Source: CAYTOJ01 sp964439415
GTDB taxonomy: Bacteria > Pseudomonadota > Alphaproteobacteria > Rickettsiales > CAZAGG01
Length of the DNA stretch: 15,248 nucleotides
Reading direction: 5' to 3'
NCBI GenBank assembly: GCA_964439415.1
Contig: CAYTOJ010000038.1
Location: 1 to 15,248, forward strand
Shown here: piece by piece, positions 7,073-13,479 of the stretch
How the letters are laid out: each line of letters starts with the position of its first letter
How positions within the stretch are numbered: the first letter of the stretch is position 1
Position numbers and translations under genes: made by a program
The notes under the pieces: model-generated
What the model was told of the DNA's origin: nothing
Seen by the model: the letters and a program-made list of their open reading frames with translations, nothing else
The model's database searches: none

Positions 7073-8569
7073 GTGGGCATTACAATAGCAAACAATGAAA
7101 ACAGACTGGCTGGAAACTGGCTGAAGCTGGCCGTCGCAGCACTTGGCACGGGGGGGATATTTTCTATACTGTTAGTTCTGGCTCGTGCGCCTAGGCTACA
7201 GGAAGTCATACCATTCCGTGATTTTTTCCACACGGCATTAATAACACATGTCAATCTTACTGTGCTGGTGTGGTTTATGGCCATGACTTGCTTTGTCTGG
7301 ACTTTAAACTCCAGAAAATCATACGGCTGGCTGGTGGATGCAATATCCAAAGCAGGTTTCATGAGCTTCGCAGCAGGTGCGTTTTTAATCGCCGCCAGCC
7401 CGTTTATTGGTGAGCCCGCGCCACTCCTCAACAATTACATACCAGTTCTGCAGAATGTTACCTTCGCCTTAGGGCTAGGGCTGATAGCATCCGGTGTGTT
7501 ACTGATGCTGATCTGGAAGTTCCTGGCGGAGGTTATTGAGCATTATTGTGGCAGTAGCACATCCACCCTCAGCATAGCCTATATGCTGCCGGTTATTCCG
7601 GTTGCGGCGGCTTTAATCTGCTTTGCCCTGTCGGATTCGCACCTGAGCAACCTGGGTTCTGAAATCTATGAGGATAAAAAACATTATTATGAACTTCTGT
7701 TCTGGTCGGGCGGGCATGTGCTGCAATTCAGCCATACCCAGGTTCTGCTTGCCTGCTGGATCACATTGCTCATCGCCTGCATTCCGCAATTAAAATATGG
7801 CAAACTCACCAGTGCTCTGCTCTGGCTTAATGCATTGTTTGTAGTCCCTGCGCCCCTTATACATTCCATTTACCCTATCAACAGTGCTGAATTTTATGAC
7901 TTCTTCACCTGGCATATGCGCATCCTTGGTGGGGTAGCGCCTACATTACTGGCAGGAGTTATAATTTTTACAGGTATTAGTACTGCTTGTCGGCTTCCCC
8001 CACCGCCTGCGGGGGGGGCTAGGGGGGGGAACCTTTCTTCTTCTCGTAGTACCAAGACATTCCCCCCCCTTAATCCCCCCCCGCAAGCAATGGGGGAGAC
8101 AAGCAATGTACATTCAGACCATAGGACTCCTACAGCATTCCACTATCTAACCTGTTCCTTCATAATGTTTATGGCAGGTGGGGTGATAGGCCTCATGATC
8201 AGCGGTTCTAATGTCACCATTCCTGCGCATTATCACGGCTCCATCGTAGGTATAAGCATCGCCATGATGGGGCTGGCGGTCTACAGCGCGCCGCGCCTGG
8301 GCTTTGGAGAGCTTAAGAGGAAAACCTGCCTGATTCAGGTTTACCTGATCACGCTGGGGCAACTTATGCATATTATCGGCCTTGCTATATCAGGCGGCTA
8401 TGGTGCTGCCCGTAAGTCAGAGGCACTTATCACTAATCCTAATGTTAAAATTGGCATGGGGATGATGGGATTCGGCGGGATGCTTGCCATCATCGGCGGC
8501 CTGATATTTGTGGTGATGATGTACAGGTCATTCAAGCAACAAAATAACCAGAATCATAGAGTATTTTAA
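7073..8569 (+). CDS. Heme-copper-oxidase-like subunit I with in-frame repeat insertion
   Basis: The 498-residue, mostly hydrophobic protein belongs to the COX1/NorB superfamily in a divergent, stand-alone form (often labelled cbb3-type subunit I). Candidate ligands: low-spin heme H59 (ITHVN) and H388, high-spin heme H386 (PAHYHG), CuB H215 in WSGGHVLQFSH. The usual His-His pair of helix VII appears as a single His in LIHSIYP (H264), so the copper site may be altered. GTG at 7073 is the only start candidate in the frame; its ribosome-binding site is weak. Residues about 300-353 derive from a palindromic repeat (RLPPPPAGGARGGN... and ...ETSNVHSD). They are Pro/Gly-rich and hydrophilic, and they fall between two membrane segments, so the protein may still fold. 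It is probably a terminal oxidase or NO-reductase-like enzyme; no subunit II is nearby. Confidence 0.8.
   Translation: MGITIANNENRLAGNWLKLAVAALGTGGIFSILLVLARAPRLQEVIPFRDFFHTALITHVNLTVLVWFMAMTCFVWTLNSRKSYGWLVDAISKAGFMSFAAGAFLIAASPFIGEPAPLLNNYIPVLQNVTFALGLGLIASGVLLMLIWKFLAEVIEHYCGSSTSTLSIAYMLPVIPVAAALICFALSDSHLSNLGSEIYEDKKHYYELLFWSGGHVLQFSHTQVLLACWITLLIACIPQLKYGKLTSALLWLNALFVVPAPLIHSIYPINSAEFYDFFTWHMRILGGVAPTLLAGVIIFTGISTACRLPPPPAGGARGGNLSSSRSTKTFPPLNPPPQAMGETSNVHSDHRTPTAFHYLTCSFIMFMAGGVIGLMISGSNVTIPAHYHGSIVGISIAMMGLAVYSAPRLGFGELKRKTCLIQVYLITLGQLMHIIGLAISGGYGAARKSEALITNPNVKIGMGMMGFGGMLAIIGGLIFVVMMYRSFKQQNNQNHRVF
7970..8133. repeat. MITE-like palindromic element, copy 2, inside a CDS
   Basis: The core, 7980-8111, opens with GTACTGCTTGTC and closes with GACAAGCAATGTAC, and is 132 bp (44 codons), so the frame is kept. 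The arms match copy 1 (588-720) closely: CCCCCACCGCCTGCGGGG on the left, AACCTTTCTTCTT in the loop, GGGGGAGACAAGCAA on the right. CAGGTRTTRGTAC shows that similarity extends left to about 7970; on the right it fades around 8133. It contains two runs of 8 G (8011-8018, 8022-8029) and two runs of 8 C (8062-8069, 8075-8082). No clear target duplication is visible here. Outer limits are approximate. Confidence 0.85.
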
Positions 8570-8622
8570 TATAATTTTGGCCTTATTTACCAAGTGTTCA
8601 GCTTTACGCGCTAACATTGCTC

Positions 8623-8643
8623 TATAAGATAAAAAAATAAGGA
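8623..8643 (+). promoter_or_regulatory. Possible -10 box and ribosome-binding site of hfq
   Basis: TATAAG (8623-8628) in the AT-rich leader is a fair -10 box, but no convincing -35 stands at the right distance. AAGGA (8639-8643) is a clear ribosome-binding site 5 nt before the hfq ATG. The 79-bp gap after the oxidase-like gene leaves room for an independent promoter. Confidence 0.35.
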
Positions 8644-8648
8644 ACAAA

Positions 8649-8915
8649 ATGAGCGAAAAGACTCAAAACATTCAGGATTTGTATTTAAATACAGTACGTA
8701 AGAAGAAAATGCCGGTAACGGTGTATCTCTCCAGCGGGGTGAAGCTGCAAGGCGTTGTCGGCAGTTTCGATAATTTCTGCATAGTGCTGAAACGCGCAGG
8801 GCAAAGCCAGTTGGTGTATAAACATTCCATAGCCACCGTGGTTCCCGTTAGTCCCTTAAGTCTGGCTGAAGTGACGGGGCTGGTGGAAGATAACTCCGAT
8901 GAGCCTCAGGGATAA
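8649..8915 (+). CDS. hfq: RNA chaperone Hfq
   Basis: The 88-residue Sm-like protein forms hexamers that pair small RNAs with mRNAs. The Sm1 region is PVTVYLSSGVKLQGVVGSFD, with the conserved Gln-Asp near the N-terminus (QDLYLN) for proximal and distal RNA contacts. The Sm2 signature is YKHSIATVVP. The short acidic tail ending in DEPQG is usual for alphaproteobacterial Hfq. The strong AAGGA site fixes the ATG at 8649. hfq is convergent with panC, the stops being 5 bp apart. Here it lacks the often-seen downstream hflX. Confidence 0.97.
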   Translation: MSEKTQNIQDLYLNTVRKKKMPVTVYLSSGVKLQGVVGSFDNFCIVLKRAGQSQLVYKHSIATVVPVSPLSLAEVTGLVEDNSDEPQG

Positions 8916-8920
8916 ATAAT

Positions 8921-9748
8921 CTAAATCGCCAGATTATCTATAAGTCTTGTCTGCCCTAGCATCGCTGCGGCGAAGAGGCGGGCATTATCTGGGTATTCTG
9001 CGCTTTTCAGAGTGTCATTATCGCGCAGTTCCAGATACTCAACGTTTTCAAAACCGCCCTGTAGCAGGGTGGTTTTAGCATCGCTCAAGGCATCTTGTGT
9101 CGCCGTACCGGATTTTATGCTTGAGCGTGCTGCGCTCAGGACGCTATAGAGCAAAGGCGCAATTTTCCGCTGTTCTTCATTCAAATATGTATTGCGGGAG
9201 GATAAAGCCAATCCGTCCGGCTCACGCACTATAGGCGCGCCTATGATTTCCGGCTTCAGGTTTAAATCCTGCGCCAATCTTTTAATTATCAGCAGTTGCT
9301 GGTAGTCCTTCTCCCCGAACACTGCATAGTCAGCGGATGTTAAAAGTAATAATTTCGCCACCACTGTCGCCACGCCATCAAAATGGCCGATGCGGCTACT
9401 GCCACATAAAACCTCAGACAGCCCTTTAATGCTCACCACGGTGCTGAAGCCTGGGGGGTACATCTCTGCTACATCCGGCACAAAAACCGCCTGACAGCCA
9501 ACTGAGTCCAGCATTTCAATGTCATTCTCCTCCTGCCGGGGGTAGCGGGATAAATCCTCATTCGGAGAAAACTGCCGGGGATTTAAGAATATAGTGGCGA
9601 TAATATTAGCGGCATTCGCCTTGGCAACCTCCACCAGGGATAAATGGCCAAGGTGCAACGCCCCCATAGTCGGCACAACCGCAACCCCGCCATCCGACAG
9701 GCCGTTTATATGTTCACTTAATTCCTGAACAGTTCGCAATACCCGCAT
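8921..9748 (-). CDS. panC: Pantothenate synthetase
   Basis: PanC joins D-pantoate and beta-alanine using ATP, via a pantoyl-adenylate, in vitamin B5/CoA synthesis (cytoplasm). The 275-residue length is normal. Motifs: VVPTMGALHLGHLSLV with the nucleotide-binding HLGH (32-35), FLNPRQFSPNEDLSRYPR (54-71), the pantoate pocket SSRIGHFDGVATVV (117-130), FGEKDYQQLLIIKRL (144-158), and REPDGLALSSRN (175-186). The start is the ATG at 9748, preceded by a near-perfect AGGAGG; a TTG at 9775 also lies in frame but would translate through this ribosome-binding site. panB and panD are not adjacent. Confidence 0.97.
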   Translation of the reverse strand: MRVLRTVQELSEHINGLSDGGVAVVPTMGALHLGHLSLVEVAKANAANIIATIFLNPRQFSPNEDLSRYPRQEENDIEMLDSVGCQAVFVPDVAEMYPPGFSTVVSIKGLSEVLCGSSRIGHFDGVATVVAKLLLLTSADYAVFGEKDYQQLLIIKRLAQDLNLKPEIIGAPIVREPDGLALSSRNTYLNEEQRKIAPLLYSVLSAARSSIKSGTATQDALSDAKTTLLQGGFENVEYLELRDNDTLKSAEYPDNARLFAAAMLGQTRLIDNLAI

Positions 9749-9804
9749 ATCCACCTCCTGATAATATATAGCCAACCTGGATGATGGAAAAAGCTGAGTG
9801 ATAA

Positions 9805-9963
9805 TTCACTCTCCCCTTGGGGGAGAGTCGCAGAGAACAAGCCTCACCGAGGCGAAGGTCGATGCGGTGAGGGGTTATCTTTTTCTACAGTACGCGCCCC
9901 CTCACCCAATCGGCTACGGCTCACAGCCTTGCCTCCCCAACCCTCCCCCAAGGGGAGAGTGAA
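9805..9963. repeat. ~159-bp imperfect palindrome between panC and an orphan gene
   Basis: The ends are inverted: TTCACTCTCCCCTTGGGGGA begins at 9805, and the block closes with CAAGGGGAGAGTGAA at 9963. Inside, GGTGAGGGG (9866-9874) pairs with CCCCTCACC (9898-9906) around a 23-nt loop, and GCCTC/GAGGC makes a small local hairpin (9841-9853). It resembles the CTCTCCCC...GAGGGG palindromes scattered between genes in many proteobacteria, and is unrelated to the other two repeat families here. The rest of the 315-bp gap (9749-9804 and 9964-10063) shows nothing recognisable except the panC ribosome-binding site. Confidence 0.75.
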
Positions 9964-10063
9964 AAAGTTACTACATCTTCATGCCAATTATCCAAAATTT
10001 AGGTTAGCCCGTTATAAGCTAAATATTCGATGTGTATAGTAACTTTAACTTGCACCCTGGGTG

Positions 10064-11482
10064 CTAGAAGCCAAGTGCAGGAGTATCCGGACTAATAATA
10101 TCAGGCGTATTACTTGTTTTTGATTCGTGCCCTGCATCTACCAGTACTGATTCAGTATATGCAGCAAGTGGCAAATATGCACGCTGATTTAAATGTGTAA
10201 AATTCTCAGCATGCGCACTGATAAAAGCCTGAATATTAGAAGTAGTCCCGTTAATAGAATCATTTGTAAGGGCAATTTGCAAATTCTCATGGAATGAACT
10301 TATCTGATCCTGCGCTATGCTGGAATAATTGACTATGTAATATTCCCCTCCGGCTAGAATAGGCGTTGTTCTCTGAATTCTACCGGCAGTAAAATCAGCA
10401 TTTGCCATTAACTCATCAAGTAGCCTTAAATCACCTTGGGTATTATATTCCCTTACCGCATGCCCTATCCGTATATTAAACTGAGTTATCTGCTCATCAT
10501 TTAAACCATCATAATTTATTTTATAATCCACCGGGTTCAGTCCATTTTCTTCGGCAATCCTTAAAGTGTTAACTCTAACATAAGGGTTATCCATAGTTGG
10601 CAACTGGTCATTATTTTTTTGAGCCTCCATTATACCTATGGTGACTATATGAGATTTAGTCTCGCTCCCATACCTATGTGTCCCGCTGCCCTCGGTCGAC
10701 TCATACCCGGTAGGATCACCACCCGGCTGAGTATTGTATATAACATGCGGTACGTATACGTTGCGGTTATTAGCATATATACCCAGTCCTCCTGTAACAG
10801 GGGTTTCTGGTTTTGAGCCATTTGCCGGAATTACATAGCGGGTATTGTCAGAAGTAACTACAGATCCCTCCTCAAATACAGGATTCCATAAAGCGAAAGC
10901 TGAAGTACCGTTTATAGCCAGGGTATTCTTAACGGTTAAATTAGTTGCGCCACCATTTGCATTTCCGTTAATAAGTAAATTATTTACGGTATAGTCATCT
11001 AACGCGGCATCTGAAGAATTTATATATTCGTGTTGCCTTGGTGTAGTATTATTTATGGTAACAGTATCCAAATCATATGTTGGTTTACCAGCCACATTAA
11101 GCAACCTTAACCATCTTTGAGGGTTTGCGCTGGCGTTATAAGTTATATCAGTACCATTAAAATTACCAAATTCAGCATGAGTACTATTAATAACAATGGT
11201 GGCTACTTCGCCCATTACAACATCGGTACCATGCATTTTTATATTACCGTCACCATTTATAGTTATCGGTAAAGATATTGCCCCTTGATTAGCAAACTTA
11301 ATATCAAAGAAATCTTTAGTCGCCTCCCCGTCCTTATATCCTACGGCTTCCATATATTGTTGTTCCGTGTACACAATCTTAGCATCCGTCGCTGCGGCAT
11401 TAACATTTGTATCCGCTGACTCTTGGGGAGCTACTAAAGGATATTGCGTAAGATCAGTAAGGTCAATGGGTTGCCCGGGCAT
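10064..11482 (-). CDS. Unrecognised 472-residue Asn/Thr-rich protein
   Basis: The start ATG at 11482 follows AAGAGA at about 5-nt spacing. The product has no signal peptide and no membrane segment. The N-terminus (MPGQPIDLTDLTQYPLVAP) is Pro/Asp-rich. Residues about 65-215 are rich in Asn, Thr, Ile and Gly with short alternating hydrophobic strands (for example NLLINGNANGGATNLTVKN), suggestive of a beta-solenoid. Residues about 285-440 look mixed or helical (LRIAEENGLNPVDY, LRLLDELMANADFTAG). I recognise no family. Codon use is more AT-rich than that of neighbours, pointing to a lineage-specific or acquired gene. The beta-rich middle would suit a surface or secreted protein exported by a Sec-independent route, but no export signal is visible, so this is speculation. 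Confidence 0.7.
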   Translation of the reverse strand: MPGQPIDLTDLTQYPLVAPQESADTNVNAAATDAKIVYTEQQYMEAVGYKDGEATKDFFDIKFANQGAISLPITINGDGNIKMHGTDVVMGEVATIVINSTHAEFGNFNGTDITYNASANPQRWLRLLNVAGKPTYDLDTVTINNTTPRQHEYINSSDAALDDYTVNNLLINGNANGGATNLTVKNTLAINGTSAFALWNPVFEEGSVVTSDNTRYVIPANGSKPETPVTGGLGIYANNRNVYVPHVIYNTQPGGDPTGYESTEGSGTHRYGSETKSHIVTIGIMEAQKNNDQLPTMDNPYVRVNTLRIAEENGLNPVDYKINYDGLNDEQITQFNIRIGHAVREYNTQGDLRLLDELMANADFTAGRIQRTTPILAGGEYYIVNYSSIAQDQISSFHENLQIALTNDSINGTTSNIQAFISAHAENFTHLNQRAYLPLAAYTESVLVDAGHESKTSNTPDIISPDTPALGF

Positions 11483-11502
11483 GGTAATCTCTTATTTTTA
11501 TA

Positions 11503-11530
11503 GTTATAATAATTACTCAAAATGACACAA
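11503..11530 (-). promoter_or_regulatory. Possible promoter of the orphan Asn/Thr-rich gene
   Basis: On the minus strand TTGTGT (11530-11525) and TATAAC (11508-11503) are 16 bp apart, upstream of the ATG at 11482. The match is moderate and the region is AT-rich, so chance occurrence is possible. Confidence 0.35.
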
Positions 11531-11590
11531 ACCGCACATTTCTTCAATCGCATCATAAAAACTTCATTAACCGGGCTAGATTGTTAAACT

Positions 11591-11677
11591 CTACACCCCC
11601 AGCAGCAGGTCGATGAAGTATTTGGACAGAAACGGCCTAACACTAGGCATATGGCCTGCAATGCCAATGGGCTGAAC
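11591..11677 (-). pseudogene. Short in-frame tail after the toxin stop, possible gene remnant
   Basis: Directly after the toxin's TAG (11680-11678) the same frame stays open for 28 codons to TAG at 11593-11591. It reads VQPIGIAGHMPSVRPF and then LSKYFIDLLLGV. The composition is protein-like and more GC-rich than the surroundings. It could be the truncated C-terminus of a lost gene, or an extension that some toxin homologues retain. I recognise no family and the call is weak. Confidence 0.2.
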
Positions 11678-11968
11678 CTAGAGAAAGAAGGAGAGCATAC
11701 GGCTATAGGTGTTTTTATCCCTACGTTTGATAGTAAGGATAGTCACTACTTTATCTTTATCGTTGACCCTATAGAACATGCGCCAACCTTTGATTTTTAT
11801 TTTCCAGGTGTTCTCATAGGGACTGCGGAGTTGTTCTGCATAGGGTGGATAGGGATTATTGGGCAAGTCAGCCAGAGCAGACAAAATCTCGCGGCGGATG
11901 CTGTCAGGAAGTTGCTTCAGCGCAGTCCGAACACGAGGTAAGCGGTTAAGCTGATACATCGTTCCCAT
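11678..11968 (-). CDS. RelE/ParE-family toxin
   Basis: This 96-residue basic protein is the second gene of a toxin-antitoxin pair. Family features: an N-terminal helical pair (VRTALKQLPDSIRREILSAL, about 13-32), then a beta-sheet core with NTWKIKIKGWRMFYRVNDKDK and the closing strand VVTILTIKRRDKNTYSRM, where the conserved Arg and Tyr residues of RelE/ParE folds lie. RelE members cleave mRNA on the ribosome and ParE members poison gyrase; the sequence alone does not decide between them. The start at 11968 (or an internal ATG at 11959 with GGGA before it) lies inside the antitoxin gene, an overlap of 23 bp or less that implies translational coupling. Confidence 0.85.
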   Translation of the reverse strand: MGTMYQLNRLPRVRTALKQLPDSIRREILSALADLPNNPYPPYAEQLRSPYENTWKIKIKGWRMFYRVNDKDKVVTILTIKRRDKNTYSRMLSFFL

Positions 11969-12233
11969 TTTTTGCAGCAGTCAATTCGTCAGCCTGGAAC
12001 GGTTCTGCCGCTTCGCCCTGAATTTCGGCCAGTTGCGCTTCCATAATATCAACTATATCAGCTTGTTCTTCCAGGCTACGCATTAAAGCATTCCAGTGTT
12101 CATAGGAAAGCAGAACGGCAGCGCCTTCACCCCGGCGAGTAAGAAATACCGGCCCCTCCGATAACTTATCCATAACCTCAACATGTCGGTTGCGCATGTC
12201 ACTGATTGGCAGGATTTGGGGGGCGGCAAACAT
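11946..12233 (-). CDS. Phd/YefM-type antitoxin
   Basis: The 95-residue product neutralises the toxin encoded immediately downstream and probably represses the pair's promoter. The N-terminal half shows the Phd/YefM fold: ILPISDMRNRHVEVMDKLSEGPVFLTRRGEGAAVLLSYEHWNALM, with the characteristic Pro-Val-Phe-Leu-Thr-Arg and Ala-Val-Leu-Leu-Ser strands. The C-terminal part is acidic (MEAQLAEIQGEAAEPFQADE), as expected of the toxin-wrapping tail. The start is the ATG at 12233, preceded by TGGAG at 6 nt. An in-frame ATG at 12254 lies within the operator palindrome and has no ribosome-binding site. Confidence 0.88.
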   Translation of the reverse strand: MFAAPQILPISDMRNRHVEVMDKLSEGPVFLTRRGEGAAVLLSYEHWNALMRSLEEQADIVDIMEAQLAEIQGEAAEPFQADELTAAKNGNDVSA

Positions 12234-12248
12234 ATCAGTCTCCACTAG

Positions 12249-12291
12249 TATCATTACAATGATAATTAGATGATATTTGTTAATTTGTCAA
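12249..12291 (-). promoter_or_regulatory. Promoter and operator of the toxin-antitoxin pair
   Basis: A perfect -35 TTGACA lies on the minus strand at 12291-12286, with a weak -10 (TAATTA or AATTAT at about 12268-12262) 17-18 bp on. TATCATTACAATGATA (12249-12264) is a perfect 7-bp inverted repeat around a 2-bp centre, lying at the expected transcription start. The half-site ATGATA recurs at 12270-12275, 11 bp (one helical turn) from the one at 12259-12264. This fits autorepression by a Phd/YefM antitoxin. Confidence 0.6.
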
Positions 12292-12405
12292 CTATTATAC
12301 CCACAATGATCTAGTCGAAAAGAATTCTGTTTGCGCTAGAATAGGAGAAACAACATATTGAAATATATAAAGCAACCAGCATCATTTTAAAGATTCATTA
12401 CCCGC

Positions 12406-13218
12406 TTACAACCCCCGCAATAGGTCATTAATGCTGGTTTTGGCACGGGTTTTAGGGTCAGCGCGTTTTACTATCACCGCGCAGTAGAGGGCTGGATCGC
12501 CGGGTTTGCCTGATTTTCCAGGCAGGCTGCCCGGCACTACTACCGCATTGGCGGGGACGCGGCCATAAAAAACCTCCCCGCTTTCGCGGTCGATAATGCG
12601 GGTGGAAGCGCCGATGAATACGCCCATTGATATTACTGCCCCCTGCTCCACAATCACCCCTTCGGCAATCTCTGAACGTGCGCCTATAAAACAATCATCC
12701 TCAATTATTACCGGGCTGGCCTGTAGCGGCTCTAAAACCCCACCGATACCCACCCCGCCGGAGATATGGCAGTTTGAGCCTATCTGCGCGCAACTGCCGA
12801 TAGTTGCCCAGGTATCCACCATGGTGTTAGCACCCACATATGCGCCGATATTAACAAAGGACGGCATCAGCACTACCCCCTCCCCTATATATGCCCCTTT
12901 TCGCACATAACTGCCTGGCACGGCGCGGAAATTGGCTGCTTTGAAACGTTCCTCATCCCAGCCACTGAACTTGAGTTCTACTTTATCGTACCAGGGCACA
13001 TCCCCAATCAACTTACAGTCATTAAGGCGGAAACTAAGCAGAATAGCTTTTTTCACCCATTCATTCACGTGCCAGACATCACCTTTTTTCTCTGCTACCC
13101 TTAAGGTTCCCTGGTCAAGCATCTCCATGATCTTTTCAACCGTGGAGCGAATTATTCCATCGCTGGACGCGTTAAGCTGCTGTCTTATCTCCCAGGCCTC
13201 GTTAACTACTGATTCCAT
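12406..13218 (-). CDS. dapD: Tetrahydrodipicolinate N-succinyltransferase
   Basis: DapD transfers succinyl from succinyl-CoA to tetrahydrodipicolinate in the lysine/meso-diaminopimelate pathway (cytoplasm, trimer). The 270 residues match the family length. A helical N-terminal domain (EAWEIRQQL...) carries DGTLRVAEKKG-like residues near position 48. A left-handed beta-helix of hexapeptide repeats follows, including GVVLMPSFVNIGAYVG, VDTWATIGSCAQIG, HISGGVGIGGVLEPLQ and CFIGARSEIAEGVIVEQGAVISMG. The start is the ATG at 13218, preceded by AAGGAG at 7 nt; the in-frame ORF extends to 13326 only by reading backwards through repeat copy C. dapE is not adjacent. Confidence 0.97.
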   Translation of the reverse strand: MESVVNEAWEIRQQLNASSDGIIRSTVEKIMEMLDQGTLRVAEKKGDVWHVNEWVKKAILLSFRLNDCKLIGDVPWYDKVELKFSGWDEERFKAANFRAVPGSYVRKGAYIGEGVVLMPSFVNIGAYVGANTMVDTWATIGSCAQIGSNCHISGGVGIGGVLEPLQASPVIIEDDCFIGARSEIAEGVIVEQGAVISMGVFIGASTRIIDRESGEVFYGRVPANAVVVPGSLPGKSGKPGDPALYCAVIVKRADPKTRAKTSINDLLRGL

Positions 13219-13243
13219 TATATACTCCTTGCATTGTAAGAAT

Positions 13244-13410
13244 TGACATTTTTGGAGCGTAGCGACCTGCGCCAGCGCGTAGGGGGGAGCCAGAATGGCG
13301 GGGGGTACGCCCCCCTCAATAAACAAAAGATATACCGCCGGAGTGGTATGAAAAACTGGGGATCTTCAGACGATAGCGGTATACAACTCTGCATTTAATA
13401 AAAATTAACT
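13244..13410 (+). repeat. TCTTCAGACGATA composite element, copy C
   Basis: It has the same order as copy B at 5637-5803 and, by my count, the same length: TGACATTTT (13244-13252), a GC-rich stretch with GCCAGAATGGC, a stem GGGGGG/CCCCCC (13300-13315), TATACCGC (13331-13338) pairing with GCGGTATA (13376-13383), the loop sequence TCTTCAGACGATA, then AAAAATTAACT (13400-13410). The gap between the GC stem and the TATACC stem is 14-15 nt in both copies. One stem pair is G:C here but C:G in the other copies, so pairing is conserved although the bases differ. It lies between dapD and the EAL gene, in sense orientation to the latter. Confidence 0.6.
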
Positions 13411-13479
13411 CTGTGGGTTTAAAATCTGCTCAGGCTGTACTACGGTATAGTAAAAAAAACAACCCGATAAGAGGGGATA

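Noticed and set aside
8916..8937. ATAATCT/AGATTAT inverted repeat between hfq and panC as a shared terminator
   Set aside because: The 7-bp AT-rich stem is unstable and no T-run follows on either strand.
9749..9775. N-terminal extension of panC to a TTG at 9775
   Set aside because: It would translate through the AGGAGG ribosome-binding site that serves the ATG at 9748, where the family N-terminus begins.
10052..10064. GCACCC/GGGTGC hairpin at the 3' end of the orphan gene
   Set aside because: The single-base spacer and lack of a U-run make it an unlikely terminator; it overlaps the stop codon.
13219..13326. N-terminal extension of dapD to 13326
   Set aside because: It runs through GC-rich repeat copy C. 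The ATG at 13218 has AAGGAG at 7 nt and gives the normal DapD length.
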